A stretch of 64,000 nucleotides of DNA from Liopterus haemorrhoidalis (GCA_963971575.1 OZ020625.1:18258829-18322828), one strand, 5' to 3'; shown: positions 1 to 11,205, numbered from the stretch's first letter. Numbers and translations: made by a program. Notes: a model not told the origin generated them from the letters alone.

Positions 1-883
1 CGCTGCCGAATGGTTGATTAACCTAGATATAGCACTGTAACCTAAACCTACTGTAATTGCATTTTATTTATTTTTTATTGATTTTATTATTTATTTTATT
101 TTATATTATTTTATCTTATTTATTTTCATTTTGTTTTTATTTATTATTTCCTTTATTGTATTTATACATTTTATTTCAATGTGAATTTGTAACCATAAAA
201 TGTAATTATTCTTGGTTGTTGTGTCTTATATGAAATATATATATATAATGATTTATGAGTTTATTAAAAGATTTGTAACATAATTTGTTAATATAATCGT
301 TAATATTGCAATTTAAACCAAACCAAAGAAAAAGGTTAAAACTAAACTAAAAAATAATACCAACGAATTTTTATTTTTTATACATTTATTGTTAAAAAAT
401 GACTTTATATTATATATTTTTGTAAGTTCCTTTACTGGTAATAAGATAGTTCCTTTATTAGGAGTAAGTGATCCTTTTCTGGCGATTTTGTGATTTTTAT
501 GAATAAAGTTATGTTTTTCTAAGTTATTAACTAACAATAAGATTTTAAGGATTCTCTATAAAATATGGTAAGTAAATATCTTAAATAACATTTTGGTGAA
601 GAAAACAACGTAAGTAAATGTTTTAAACGTTCCCTTACTGACGCAATCACCCTACCATAAAATTTTAAAAATTGCGTATGCAATTAGTAAGGGTGGGGGG
701 GGGCTGCCAATATATTTACGCACCAGACGCCAATTTATGTTGTTGCGGCACTGTGTGGACTTATTATGTAATAATATTATAGAAAATCTTGTCTATTGTA
801 TTGATAAATCCTTTCCCAAACAGTCTTACACAAAAAAGAATAGTTCTCAGCAGGAACGATGATACAATTTTAACATTAAAAAT
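1..883. other. AT-rich intergenic DNA, no gene seen
   Basis: Very AT-rich sequence with T-rich runs and a short TA microsatellite near 236-248. No reading frame has recognisable similarity and no terminal repeats were found. A G-rich run lies at about 693-703. Confidence 0.6.
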
Positions 884-1492
884 TCAGCAGTGGCCACCAC
901 AGGACCGACCGCCATTATAAAGTTCTTATATAAAATACATTCTAGCAGCAGAGTAGAAATAACTTGGTCTAATATTTTCTAACAGAGATATTATTTATCA
1001 TGACCATGGAAACGTTACATATAAGTATGAAAAAATTGAGACTTGGAAAAAATTTCGAAAAATTTTACAAAAATTATTCAAAATTTTTCGTTTTATCAAA
1101 AAACGTCTCAAAGAAAAGTTATTAATTATTGCTTTTATAAAAACTTTTGTCTAATAAATTTTTTCGTAATATTTTTCTGTTGTGAAATATTCACAAAAAT
1201 CTTAAAATCGACACGAGTAAACTCCCATTTTTAGTCAACCGTTTTTTACCAAAAGTTGATCAACTCGTGCCATCGATGGCAGACGCTTAAATATGAAGTT
1301 TCATAAAAATCTTTTCAGCCGAATTTGCTCTGCACGTGTACACAGACAGACGGACAGACAGACCGACAGACATCATGCTAAAAATAGTCAAAACGTTATG
1401 TAGGAACCTCAATTCGTGGAGATCCATCGAAATCTCGAAACGTCAAAGTTGGTATGATCACAATACCTCCCTTATATATGTTGGCGGTCGGT
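884..1492 (-). repeat. Family-A dispersed repeat, copy 1
   Basis: One of four copies of a 600-700 bp repeat; the others are at 26711-27310, 36258-36883 and 37072-37770. One end begins ACCGACCGCCAACATA. The other end carries TGGCGGTCGGT followed by a GTGGCCAC-centred palindrome, so the two ends hold inverted ACCGACCGCC motifs. Internally it has a GACA/GTCT microsatellite (about 1344-1372 here). No coding capacity is seen. This looks like a non-autonomous DNA element, but no target duplication was confirmed, so its class is inferred. Confidence 0.7.
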
Positions 1493-3479
1493 AAAAACAT
1501 AAAGAAAAATTACTTTTTTTTAGAGAACTCTATTTAAACCTTAATACCGGGAAAAGCTTAAAAATGTACCGTGCACAAAAAACAATTTTAAAAAAATCGG
1601 TTAAGCATGCAAAATATATGCATAATGATAAACTGTTAAGTAACTCGGAAAACAAAAGTAAGACCGCTTGGGCTATTATTAATAAAGAAACTGGGCGAAA
1701 TAAGAAAAAATAAATACAGTCAGAGCTAGGAGCTGAAGAATTGAATGTTTTCTTTTCCGATACTCCAAACAGGATAGCTCAAAACATAACTAGAGTCAAC
1801 ACTAGTGCTTTACAATTACTTGAAAATACGAAAACATTTTTACAAAATTCATTTTATCTTATGCCTGTTGATGAAACTGAGATTAAAAACATCATATGTA
1901 AATTAAACTCTAGTAAAACATGTGATGTATACAACATTTCAAATTATTTTGTAAAACTAGCTAGTGAATATTTGGCTAAACCTCTAACTATTTTGACTAA
2001 TTTATGTTTTAATCAAGGTGTATTTCCAGATGTTTTAAAAATAGCTAAAGTAATACCTTATTTTAAAAAGAGCGATTCGAACTCACCAGATAATTACAGG
2101 TCAATATCCTTAGTTTCTATATTATCTAAAATCATTGAAGAGGCCCTCAAAACAAGGATATCAAAATTTTTAGAAAAATATAAAATTTTAAACAACAACC
2201 AGTTTGGTTTCAGGACAAAATTTAGTACTATAGATGCCATTAACGACATGATGACTGTAATACATGACGCTGTGGATCAAGGCTGTTTTGCATCAGCTGT
2301 TTTTTGTGACCTCAGCAAGGCTTTCGATTGTGTGGATCATAAACTTCTTATACATAAATTAGAATTTTATGGATTTAGAGACATTATAAAACTTATTGTA
2401 TCATACTTATACAACAGAAAACAGAACGTGGTATTCAATAAACAATCCTCCACTTATCAGGAAGTAAGAGCAGGAGTTCCACAAGGCTCGGTCATTGGGC
2501 CTTTGCTCTTCATCTTATTTATTAACAATTTACCGCTGAATATATCTTCGCAGGTCTGTTTGTATGCGGATGATACAACTATATATGCGACACACAAATC
2601 GGAAGATTTGCTGGGATTTCAACTAGAGACTGCACAAGCTGAAGCACAATTATGATTTGATGCAAATAAGCTATATTTAAATAGTGACAAAACACCAAAA
2701 GTACTTTTTAATATAAAGAAAAACTGTAAAATTGTAGATTTCAGTATGAGTGCGAAATGGCTTGGTATTTATGTTGATAATAAACTCGATTGGCATGCGC
2801 AGATTGATTATATTTCAAGCAAACTAGCTTCGGAAGTTTTTTTACAGAGACAACTAAAATATGTTAGTAGTAGTATCCTCAGATGTGCGTACTTTGCACC
2901 TTTCATAGTATTATTAACTATGGAATCATTTTCTGGGGCAACTCTGTGCACGCCAATAGAATTTTTATATTACAAAAAAGAGCTGTACGTATTATCAACA
3001 AAGCTCATTTCAGAGCCCATGCTAAGAAACTGTTTATAGACAGTGGCATTTTAACTGTACCCGCTGTTTATATACTCGAGTGTATAAAATTTACCAGGAA
3101 ACAGATTGACTTACTGGTTTCACAAAAAAATCTGCATAAATATGACACGCGTAATAAGGACAACTTTGTTTTGCCTAGGTGTAATCTTAATATTACGCAA
3201 CAAAGTTACAGATACATTGGTGTCCAACTTTATAACTTATTACCCGATCATATTAAAGCAATGACAGAAAAGCAGTTAGTTAATTGTGTTAAACAGATTC
3301 TGATCTCTTGTGCTCCTTACTCCTTACAAGAGTACATTATTTGTATCACAAATGATCAGGGTGTCTCAGACAGTTTTGTCTATTTTTTGTTTATATATTT
3401 TTCCTTTCTTGACTATGTAAAACATTCATGTACATGTGCATTTACGGCTAATAAATCGCCAATAATAAACGGCCAATAA
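1493..3479 (+). pseudogene. Broken non-LTR retrotransposon reverse transcriptase
   Basis: The 3' half of a non-LTR retrotransposon ORF2. Translation from 1501 gives the spacer before the RT domain, an in-frame stop at 1711-1713, then the RT domain (1741-2655). RT motifs include [27 protein letters not shown] and YADDT. A second in-frame stop (TGA) lies at 2653-2655 and the same frame continues to about 2890. A frameshift follows, and the C-terminal region (2883-3479) contains a YNTR-like motif (YDTRNKD) and the block typical of Jockey/CR1-type elements. No endonuclease domain is present. The reading begins exactly where the family-A repeat ends, so it is 5' truncated or interrupted there. It cannot encode an active enzyme. 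Confidence 0.88.
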
Positions 3480-4280
3480 ACAAAAAATTGTATAAGAAAT
3501 GAATACTAAACATTAACAAGAAAATGCGTCACTTTTATTTTGAAAATGAAGAAAATAAAGTGAACAACAATAAAAATGCAGCACTTTAATTTTTAAAATG
3601 AAGAAAATCAAATGAAAAGCAAAGAATATGCGTCAGTTTTATTTTTAAAATGAAGAAAATAAAGTGCAAAGCAAAAAAAATGCGTCGTTTTTATTTTTAA
3701 AATGAAGAAAATAAAGTGAAAAGCAAAAAATGTGTCACTTTAATTTTTAAAATGAAGAAAATAAAGTGAAAATCAAAAAAAAATGTGTCACTTTAATTTT
3801 TAAATAAACAATTAACAAAAAATTGTAAAAAAAAGTTAATACTAAACATTAACAAGCAAATAAAGTGAAATGCAAAAAAAAATGCGTCACTTTCATTTTC
3901 AAAATGAAGAAAAGAAAGTGAAAAGCAAAAAGAATGCGTGACTTTAATTTTTAAAATGAAGAAAATAAAGTGAAAAGTAAAGAAAATGCCTCACTTTTAT
4001 TCTAAAATAAACAATAAACAAAAAATTGTAAAATAAAGTTAATACTAAAAATTAACAAAAAAATAAAGTGAAAAACAAAAAAAATGCATCGCATTTATTT
4101 TTAAAATGAAGAAAATAAGGTGAAAAGCAAAAAATGCCTGACTTAAATTTTTAAAATGAAGGAAATAAAGTGAAAAGCAAAAAGAATGCGTGACTTTAAT
4201 TTTTAAAATGAAGAAAATAAAGTGAAAAGCAAAACAAATGCGTAACTTTAATTTTTAAAATGAATAATAATAATAATAAT
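3480..4280 (+). repeat. About 50-bp tandem array at the 3' end of the LINE
   Basis: Roughly a dozen degenerate units of about 50 bp, each built around CACTTTAATTTTTAAAATG, then GAAAATAAAGTG, then AAAAGCAAAAAATGCGT. CACTTTA and TAAAGTG in each unit are inverted, so a unit can fold into a hairpin. A longer segment (ACAAAAAATTGTA then GTTAATACTAAACATTAACAA) occurs at 3480, about 3805 and about 4005. The array therefore has a higher-order repeat that includes the LINE's own 3' end. It stops at an AAT microsatellite (4263-4280). Confidence 0.8.
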
Positions 4281-4302
4281 TTTATTGAGCCTATTAGAGT
4301 AC

Positions 4303-4787
4303 TGTTCGCGCTACTGCGAAACCTATTTCTAGTGGGGGGGTTTTTAGTTTTAATATATTTCTTTTATATATACGCTCGAACAGGCTTGCTCCGACAGCAG
4401 CTTGTATCAGCATAGTTAGTGTGACAACTCTGGCTATTGCAGCCTTATGTACCGTAAACCCCGTTTTTCGGTCTCTACAAAAGACGACCCCGTCTTCTAT
4501 TTTTCGTGTGTGGACTTAATTGTGTGTGTATCAACGCGGCTGTGTGTCCCATCTCTTCTCTCTCCAGAGCGGACCAACTACTGCAGTTCAAAGGGCCCTT
4601 TGATTCGACCACGCTTCAGTCCGAGGTAAGTCCAATTAACCGTTATTTCTCCAATCCTATCTTCCATATTCTACAATCGCGTAGATTTGCGCATGATACA
4701 GTCCAACCGCTTATTTTTAGTGCCCCTCAGAGCAGGGTTCTGGCCAGTGTCCCCATCCGGGAACACCACCAGATCACGCACTTAACA
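4303..4787 (+). repeat. 5' LTR of the BEL/Pao element
   Basis: 485 bp, TG...CA ends. A TATATATA motif near 4367 could serve as a promoter. A strong splice-donor consensus, GAG|GTAAGT, lies at about 4624. Short frames inside it recur identically in the 3' LTR and are not genes. Confidence 0.95.
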
Positions 4788-4789
4788 TT

Positions 4790-4808
4790 TTGGTCCTTCG
4801 AGAGCCGG
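4790..4808 (+). other. Primer binding site
   Basis: TGGTCCTTCGAGAGCCGGA starts two bases after the LTR. The TGG start complements a tRNA CCA tail. The same TTTTGGTC..TTCGAG..CC pattern sits next to the LTR of the second BEL element (minus strand, about 16979-17000). The tRNA species is not assigned. Confidence 0.7.
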
Positions 4809-5104
4809 AAGTTATTGTGCGTAGCGTCGCGACGGTAGAATCTTTAGAATCGTTATTATTGCATTTTCTCGCGGTTTTTTCACTTATAAATTCATTCTTT
4901 GTTAAAATTTGCTATTTTATTTCGTGGTTTTTGCAAGTTCGTTATTTTGTTAATCCTTCGCACTTGTATGTTAGTTAACATACGGGTATTGTTTCGTTTT
5001 GTCTTTGCGATAACCTTCCTTCGAGGTCACCTGTTGTGATTTCTTCTGTCAAAATCAGCTGTTAGTTTATTCAGGTCCGTATTTAGAAATTTTCCTTTTT
5101 CGCA

Positions 5105-8100
5105 ATGGATACTTCGACATTAATGTTAGCACGCGATGCGATCAGGCGATCTATTAAATCCATGCTAAAAATCGCTAGAACCGCGAAAAAGGATATAAGC
5201 CATCATGAATCTTTGAAAACTAGGTTTCAAGACCTAGAGAGCCTTACGTCTGAATTTAAAACCCTGCAACTTCAGATAGAAGCTGAAATTCAGAAGCTCA
5301 AAAAATCTGATGACTTAGAAGCTCAATTCCAAATCCGGGAGCAGAATGAAGATTACGTATACGAGATAAAGGGTATTTTTCGCAGTTTGTTTCCTAGTGA
5401 AGATGCTACTTCACCCCCTTTGTCTCACCCTAAACTTTCTGACGTTCGTATGCCTAAGCTAGCCATCCCTCAGTTTTCGGGTGATTATACGTCATGGTGC
5501 AGTTTCGCGGATCTCTTTCGCAGTCTAGTCCATGATAATGACCAGCTCACCCCCGTTACTAAATTCTACTATCTGAAACTTAACGTGAGCGGTGAAGCCC
5601 TTAACGTAATCAAAAGTCTAACAGTCACTGCTGAAAATTATCCTGTCGCCTGGGCGCTCTTGGAGGAGAAATATGAGCACAAACGCCTCATAGCAACGCA
5701 ACATCTGGAAAAACTTCTTTCATTACCCAATATTTCCACCCAATCACCGACGGCACTCAGAACCTTTCTGAATGAAGTTTGGGTGAATGTTGAAGCGCTG
5801 AGGGCATTAAAGTTACCCGTATCTACATGGGACTTTATTCTGTCCGTCATTCTCCTCAAAAAACTAGATGCTAAATCGCGTGAGGCTTATGAACTCTCGC
5901 TTGATGAGTGCAACCCCTTTCCGAAACTTACAAATCTCTTAGATTTTCTAGGAAAGAAATTGCGCTCAAAGGAGTCGTGTTCACCATCGGACAGCGTGAC
6001 CAGCACGACTTCCAACCCCATTGTCACACCACGTCGTAAACATTCGGCGTCAGTGTCATTTGTGTCCAGCAAATACACTCCCCCTAACTGTGTTATCTGT
6101 CAGACACCTCATTTTGCTTATCAATGTCCAGTCTTTAAAAGTAAATCCCCTCGCGAACGGTTTACTATTGCTAAAGACAATCACTTGTGCATGAATTGTC
6201 TGAGCTCTTCTCACCAATTTAACTCATGTCCCTCGGTACGCTCTTGTACCATCTGCAACAAGCGTCACCATTCGCTCTTACATTTTAACGGTAGCAGTCC
6301 TGCTACCAGCAGTTTGACTACGCCCACGCAGCGCCCAGAATGCGACCATTCGGAGTCCGGCCCTGGGTCTGCTGGTATTTCTACCCTTGTTAATTCGAGT
6401 TCGCAACCAAACTTTGTGTTGCTAGCTACAGCTCTTATTAACATCACCGACGTACATGGCCGACCGCATGCTTTAAGGGCCTTGTTAGACTGCGCTAGCC
6501 AGTCTAGCTACATAACTGAACCATGCGCTCAGCGGCTTAGATTAAAGCGTCGTCGCCTGCACGTCCCTATACATGGACTTGGAGGAATTAGCGTGCCCAA
6601 CGCTCGTGGCATCGCTACCTGTACCATTTCCCCTCTCGGTAAAACTACCCCTTCATTTGTCACTTCAGCTGTTGTGGTTCCATGCATAACTGGAGTCATG
6701 CCCAACCGGGCACTGCCACACAGTTCTACCTTCTCGCATCTCACTGCGTTGAAGCTCGCTGATCCGCATTATAATTCGCCCTCACGCATTGATATGCTTA
6801 TCGGTGCGGATCTCTTCCCTCACATCTTGCAAGGCGGGCGGCTGCCCAGTATTCTAGGGTCACCCGCAGCCTTAGAAACAGTATTCGGTTGGGTTCTGAT
6901 GGGAGAATTATCTGCACCTCAGATAAACCCAATCAATACTTTTCATCTCGCTACTGACTCGTCTAATGAATCTACTTCATTAGACACTGCCCTCAAACGA
7001 TTTTGGGAAATCGAAGAGGTCGCATCTCCAGCACCTGTTCTCAGTTCTGAGGATAGACGCTGCGAGACTATATTTCGGGACACTGTGCGTCGCGACGCCA
7101 CTGGTCGCTACAGTGTCGCCCTACCATTTCGAGCCTACCCACCTACCTTAGGTAACTCTAGCGCTCAAACGCTGCGCTGTTATTCCGCATTACAGCGGAG
7201 GCTTACAAAAAACCCTCAGTTAAAAACTGATTATCTTGCCTTTATGCAAGACTACATCGACACAGGCCATATGAGCCAACTCGCTAGGCCAAATATGGAA
7301 GAAAATAGCTATTTCATTCCACATCACTGTGTACTTAAACCAGACAGTACGACTACAAAACTCCGTGTCGTTTTTAATGCCTCCATGAAAACCTCTTCGG
7401 AGATGTCATTAAACGACGTCCTGTTGACAGGCCCTCCACTGCAACAGGATCTCTCAGCTATTCTGATACGGTTTCGGTTTTATAAATATGTTCTGACAGC
7501 TGACGTCCGTCAAATGTACAGACAAATCCTTGTTCATCCTGAACACAGACCATTTCAACGGATCTTATGGAATTCTGATTCTTTGCAACCCCCACATGTG
7601 TATGAGTTAAATACTGTCACTTATGGCATGAGCTGCGCGCCGTATCTTGCTCTACGCACCCTCCAGCAACTAGCTCACGATGAACAACATAAGTACCCTT
7701 CTGCAGCCCAAGTTATTTCCACATGTACCTACGTGGACGATATTATAACTGGAAGTGACACCCTCGACGGTGCCATTCAGTTGCAGCAGGACTTATCCGC
7801 GTTATTCGCGAGCGGAGGATTTGAATTAAGAAAATGGAGCACCAATAATCCGCGAACTTTGATCCACGTCCCTCCTACGTTTAAACAGGTCGTAGATACT
7901 CCTCTTCAGCTAGACCGTGACCTCTCTATTAAGATACTTGGCCTACGCTGGAACCCTCTTCTGGATCAGTTCTCTTATGAGACAGAATCCCTTGACCCCG
8001 TTTGTACCAAGCGGAAGATTTTATCCGAGATAGCTAAGATCTTTGATCCGCTGGGGTGGCTGGCTCCCGTGACTATGTTTGCTAAACGTATCATCCAATT

Positions 8101-10294
8101 GTTATGGACTCTTTCTGTTGATTGGGATCACGAGCCCCCTCCAGACATAATCAGTCGTTGGAAGCAATTCCAGACTGAGCTCAGCGCTCTCTCCGCGATT
8201 ATCATCCCGCGATATATCGCGGTGGGAGAGTATTTAGATCTAGTCGGATTTTGCGACGCGTCCGAGGCTGGCTATGCAGCCGTTATATACAGTCGGTCCT
8301 CTTCGCTCCACTCATCCTCCCAGATTACCTTATTGTGTTCTAAAACACGCGTTTCCCCCCTCAAACGAATATCGCTCCCGCGACTTGAACTTTGCGCTGC
8401 TGTACTCTTGGCACGCTTATTTAAGTCACTGTTAGACATGTTGTCTGTTTCTTTTCGTGACATCTACGCATGGTCTGACTCAACTGTTGCTCTTACTTGG
8501 ATCGGGTCTTCCCCGCACAGGTGGAAAACCTTTGTTAGCAACAGAGTAACGGAAATACAATCCGTTCTCTCTCCAAATCTCTGGCGGCACGTGCGTTCCG
8601 CTGATAATCCAGCTGATTGTGCCTCACGCGGAGTGCTTCCCCGCGAGTTGGTCAATTTTGAGCTCTGGTGGCATGGACCTAGCTGGCTCATGCTCCCAGT
8701 TACAGAGTGGCCTTCTCCACAATGCTTTAATAACTCTGTCGCGGTGGAGGAAATTAAGTCTGAGAAAACAACCCTTAATTTTCTCAGCACTAATCCACCG
8801 TCACTAGAGCTACTTGACAGATATTCCTCACTGTCGAAGCTACTCCGTATCACCGCGTACTGCCGTCGCTTCTTCACTCGAACTCGTACTGGCAGTTCCC
8901 CCGCATCCACCTGTCTCACCACCAATGAGATTGATACTGCTCTTACTACTTGGATAAGGACAGTTCAATCAGTGGTATTTTGTGCTGAATTATTAGCGGT
9001 GCGAAATAATCGCCCCTGTCCCAGATATTTACAAAAATTGAATCCATTTGTAGATAAAGATGGAATTCTCCGTGTCGGAGGCCGTCTTCGCCATGCGTCT
9101 ATTGACTTCGAGCAAAAGTATCCTATTCTTTTGCCTCGCCGCAACCGTCTTACTAGTTTAATTATCAACCAGTATCACCAGCGGTATCTTCACCCCGGCC
9201 CACAAGCGTTACAGGCTATTTTAGGTCGCAGATACTGGATCATATCCGCTCGTAACGTTATACGACATGAACTTAGCAAGTGTCACCAGTGTTTTCGAGC
9301 TAACCCTATAGCTCACACCCCTTTCATGGGTGACTTACCCTTTACACGAGTCACCCGGATCAAACCCTTTCAAACTGTAGGCGTTGACTACGGTACACCG
9401 TTCCCCGTATCGTTTTCACGCGCTCGCGGAATTCGCACCCATAAGGCGTATTTATGTCTCTTTGTTTGTTTTGCTACTAAAGCTGTTCACTTAGAGATCG
9501 CCTCTGACTTATCCGCGGACGTATTTCTTGCCGCCTTTCGACGCTTTTTTGCGCGTCGAGGCCGCTGCAATCACATTTATAGTGATTGCGGCACCAACTT
9601 TGTAGGCGCTAAGCGCAAACTCTCTGAATTGTATTGCCTGACTCAAGCTCAGGAATACAATAACCATTTAGCCACTGCACTGCTTACTGACGGTGTTCAG
9701 TGGCACTTTAACCCGCCTTCTGCTCCCCATTTTGGGGGCCTCTGGGAGGCAGGCATCAAATCGGTGAAGAAACACCTATCTCGAGTTGTAGGCGACCGGA
9801 TCCTCACTTATGAGGAACTGTATACTGTTGTTGTTGAGATTGAAGCCGTTCTTAATTCTCGACCCCTATGCCCGATAAGCTCCGATCCCAACGATCTATG
9901 CGCGCTCACTCCTGGTCACTTCTTGATACAGGAACCTCTGGTCGGTCTGCCCGATCCTGATGTCACCCCCATTAACCCTAACACTCTCTCGCGATGGCAA
10001 CTCGTGCAACAAATTCAGCAACATTTTTGGAACCGCTGGCATCACGAGTATCTAAATACGCTGCAACAGCGGAGTAAATGGCTGTCTAATACCTCTCCGA
10101 TCTCTGTTGATCAGCTGGTCATTATTAAGGACGAACTGTCACCGCCATTACGGTGGAGACTTGGCCGTGTCGTCGCCGCTACCCCTGGTCCTGATGGGAT
10201 TATTCCAGTAGCAACCATTCGCACTCCCACGGGCACCTTTCTTCGTCCCGTGGTGAAACTATGTCCGTTGCCTAACGGACATACACCCCCTTAA
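5105..10294 (+). CDS. gag-pol: BEL/Pao Gag-Pol polyprotein, intact
   Basis: A 1729-residue polyprotein that makes the capsid and replication enzymes of the retrotransposon. Residues 10-90 are helical and charged, then a DUF1759-type Gag domain (about 115-285) and Cys/His zinc knuckles (about 326-395). The aspartic protease (DUF1758 type) has LLDCASQS near 460, with the catalytic Asp present. RT follows (about 735-960) with TADVRQMYR and YVDD near 875. RNase H is at about 1045-1175 (GFCDAS, WSDST, DNPAD). Integrase has an HHCC-type region (about 1340-1395) and a DDE core: D in GVDYG near 1426, D in SDCGTNF near 1493, E in LWEAG near 1547. A DUF5641-type tail ends it. The start is the first ATG after the primer site. 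Oddities are SDCG where SDNG is usual, and Cys-Ala after the protease Asp where Ser-Gly is usual. No stops or frameshifts are seen. Confidence 0.95.
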   Translation: MDTSTLMLARDAIRRSIKSMLKIARTAKKDISHHESLKTRFQDLESLTSEFKTLQLQIEAEIQKLKKSDDLEAQFQIREQNEDYVYEIKGIFRSLFPSEDATSPPLSHPKLSDVRMPKLAIPQFSGDYTSWCSFADLFRSLVHDNDQLTPVTKFYYLKLNVSGEALNVIKSLTVTAENYPVAWALLEEKYEHKRLIATQHLEKLLSLPNISTQSPTALRTFLNEVWVNVEALRALKLPVSTWDFILSVILLKKLDAKSREAYELSLDECNPFPKLTNLLDFLGKKLRSKESCSPSDSVTSTTSNPIVTPRRKHSASVSFVSSKYTPPNCVICQTPHFAYQCPVFKSKSPRERFTIAKDNHLCMNCLSSSHQFNSCPSVRSCTICNKRHHSLLHFNGSSPATSSLTTPTQRPECDHSESGPGSAGISTLVNSSSQPNFVLLATALINITDVHGRPHALRALLDCASQSSYITEPCAQRLRLKRRRLHVPIHGLGGISVPNARGIATCTISPLGKTTPSFVTSAVVVPCITGVMPNRALPHSSTFSHLTALKLADPHYNSPSRIDMLIGADLFPHILQGGRLPSILGSPAALETVFGWVLMGELSAPQINPINTFHLATDSSNESTSLDTALKRFWEIEEVASPAPVLSSEDRRCETIFRDTVRRDATGRYSVALPFRAYPPTLGNSSAQTLRCYSALQRRLTKNPQLKTDYLAFMQDYIDTGHMSQLARPNMEENSYFIPHHCVLKPDSTTTKLRVVFNASMKTSSEMSLNDVLLTGPPLQQDLSAILIRFRFYKYVLTADVRQMYRQILVHPEHRPFQRILWNSDSLQPPHVYELNTVTYGMSCAPYLALRTLQQLAHDEQHKYPSAAQVISTCTYVDDIITGSDTLDGAIQLQQDLSALFASGGFELRKWSTNNPRTLIHVPPTFKQVVDTPLQLDRDLSIKILGLRWNPLLDQFSYETESLDPVCTKRKILSEIAKIFDPLGWLAPVTMFAKRIIQLLWTLSVDWDHEPPPDIISRWKQFQTELSALSAIIIPRYIAVGEYLDLVGFCDASEAGYAAVIYSRSSSLHSSSQITLLCSKTRVSPLKRISLPRLELCAAVLLARLFKSLLDMLSVSFRDIYAWSDSTVALTWIGSSPHRWKTFVSNRVTEIQSVLSPNLWRHVRSADNPADCASRGVLPRELVNFELWWHGPSWLMLPVTEWPSPQCFNNSVAVEEIKSEKTTLNFLSTNPPSLELLDRYSSLSKLLRITAYCRRFFTRTRTGSSPASTCLTTNEIDTALTTWIRTVQSVVFCAELLAVRNNRPCPRYLQKLNPFVDKDGILRVGGRLRHASIDFEQKYPILLPRRNRLTSLIINQYHQRYLHPGPQALQAILGRRYWIISARNVIRHELSKCHQCFRANPIAHTPFMGDLPFTRVTRIKPFQTVGVDYGTPFPVSFSRARGIRTHKAYLCLFVCFATKAVHLEIASDLSADVFLAAFRRFFARRGRCNHIYSDCGTNFVGAKRKLSELYCLTQAQEYNNHLATALLTDGVQWHFNPPSAPHFGGLWEAGIKSVKKHLSRVVGDRILTYEELYTVVVEIEAVLNSRPLCPISSDPNDLCALTPGHFLIQEPLVGLPDPDVTPINPNTLSRWQLVQQIQQHFWNRWHHEYLNTLQQRSKWLSNTSPISVDQLVIIKDELSPPLRWRLGRVVAATPGPDGIIPVATIRTPTGTFLRPVVKLCPLPNGHTPP

Positions 10295-10337
10295 CTTTCC
10301 TTTCGTTTTCTTCCCTCGTTGAAAGATTTGTATCTTT

Positions 10338-10349
10338 CGGCGGGCGGAA
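10338..10349 (+). other. Polypurine tract
   Basis: CGGCGGGCGGAA immediately upstream of the 3' LTR, where plus-strand DNA synthesis would be primed. Confidence 0.6.
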
Positions 10350-10834
10350 TGTTCGCGCTACTGCGAAACCTATTTCTAGTGGGGGGGTTTTTAGTTTTAA
10401 TATATTTCTTTTATATATACGCTCGAACAGGCTTGCTCCGACAGCAGCTTGTATCAGCATAGTTAGTGTGACAACTCTGGCTATTGCAGCCTTATGTACC
10501 GTAAACCCCGTTTTTCGGTCTCTACAAAAGACGACCCCGTCTTCTATTTTTCGTGTGTGGACTTAATTGTGTGTGTATCAACGCGGCTGTGTGTCCCATC
10601 TCTTCTCTCTCCAGAGCGGACCAACTACTGCAGTTCAAAGGGCCCTTTGATTCGACCACGCTTCAGTCCGAGGTAAGTCCAATTAACCGTTATTTCTCCA
10701 ATCCTATCTTCCATATTCTACAATCGCGTAGATTTGCGCATGATACAGTCCAACCGCTTATTTTTAGTGCCCCTCAGAGCAGGGTTCTGGCCAGTGTCCC
10801 CATCCGGGAACACCACCAGATCACGCACTTAACA
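10350..10834 (+). repeat. 3' LTR of the BEL/Pao element
   Basis: 485 bp, identical to the 5' LTR, followed at once by the AGTAC duplication (10835-10839). Confidence 0.95.
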
Positions 10835-10839
10835 AGTAC

Positions 10840-11002
10840 ATAAATACAGGAGGCATAGTCATAGTTCATTATCTTACATTACATAATTAGCTTACAATAA
10901 TAATAATAATAATAATAATATTTAATAATAATATTTATTTATTGTCGACATACAATACATAATCATTAATGGACAGTCAATCAGATAAATTACAATAACA
11001 TG
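10840..11002. other. Spacer between the two BEL elements
   Basis: AT-rich spacer with an AAT microsatellite (about 10896-10920). An AAT run also precedes the first BEL at 4263-4280. No gene. Confidence 0.5.
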
Positions 11003-11174
11003 TGGTTGAATTATGTTTGATAGTATCTCCATAGGTTATGAAATAAAACACTGATACGTGTGGTCTCGCTTATGGTTAAGCTACTACTGTTTATTCATGA
11101 CAATGTTACAAAGGGGGCGCACATGCGCGGAGTATACATTTTACAATACATACAATTTAAATAAAATTCTTCCA
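11003..11174 (-). repeat. 3' LTR of the second BEL/Pao element
   Basis: 172 bp. Lacks the palindromic insertion found in the other LTR. The adjoining internal sequence (11175-11200), read on the minus strand, contains GCTGGGGGAGCA, a probable polypurine tract. Confidence 0.9.
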
Positions 11175-11205
11175 TGCTCCCCCAGCAAGCGGGACGCTTG
11201 AACAT

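Larger units (their letters stand above)
4303..10834 (+). mobile_element. Intact BEL/Pao LTR retrotransposon
   Basis: A complete 6532-bp element. The 485-bp LTRs at 4303-4787 and 10350-10834 are identical base for base by eye. They begin TGTTCGCG and end TTAACA. The 5-bp flanks AGTAC at 4298-4302 and 10835-10839 form a target-site duplication of the length expected for BEL/Pao. A primer-binding-like TGGTCCTTCGAG follows the 5' LTR, and a purine-rich tract precedes the 3' LTR. One uninterrupted gag-pol frame lies between. The element is GC-richer than its flanks. These are the marks of a very recent and possibly active insertion. Confidence 0.96.

Noticed and set aside
4447..4838. Short frames in the BEL LTR
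   Set aside because: Both LTRs repeat them exactly and they have no domain; they are LTR sequence.
8464..8925. A 153-residue minus-strand frame inside the BEL pol gene
   Set aside because: Shadow of the conserved plus-strand RNase H and integrase coding region, with no domain of its own.
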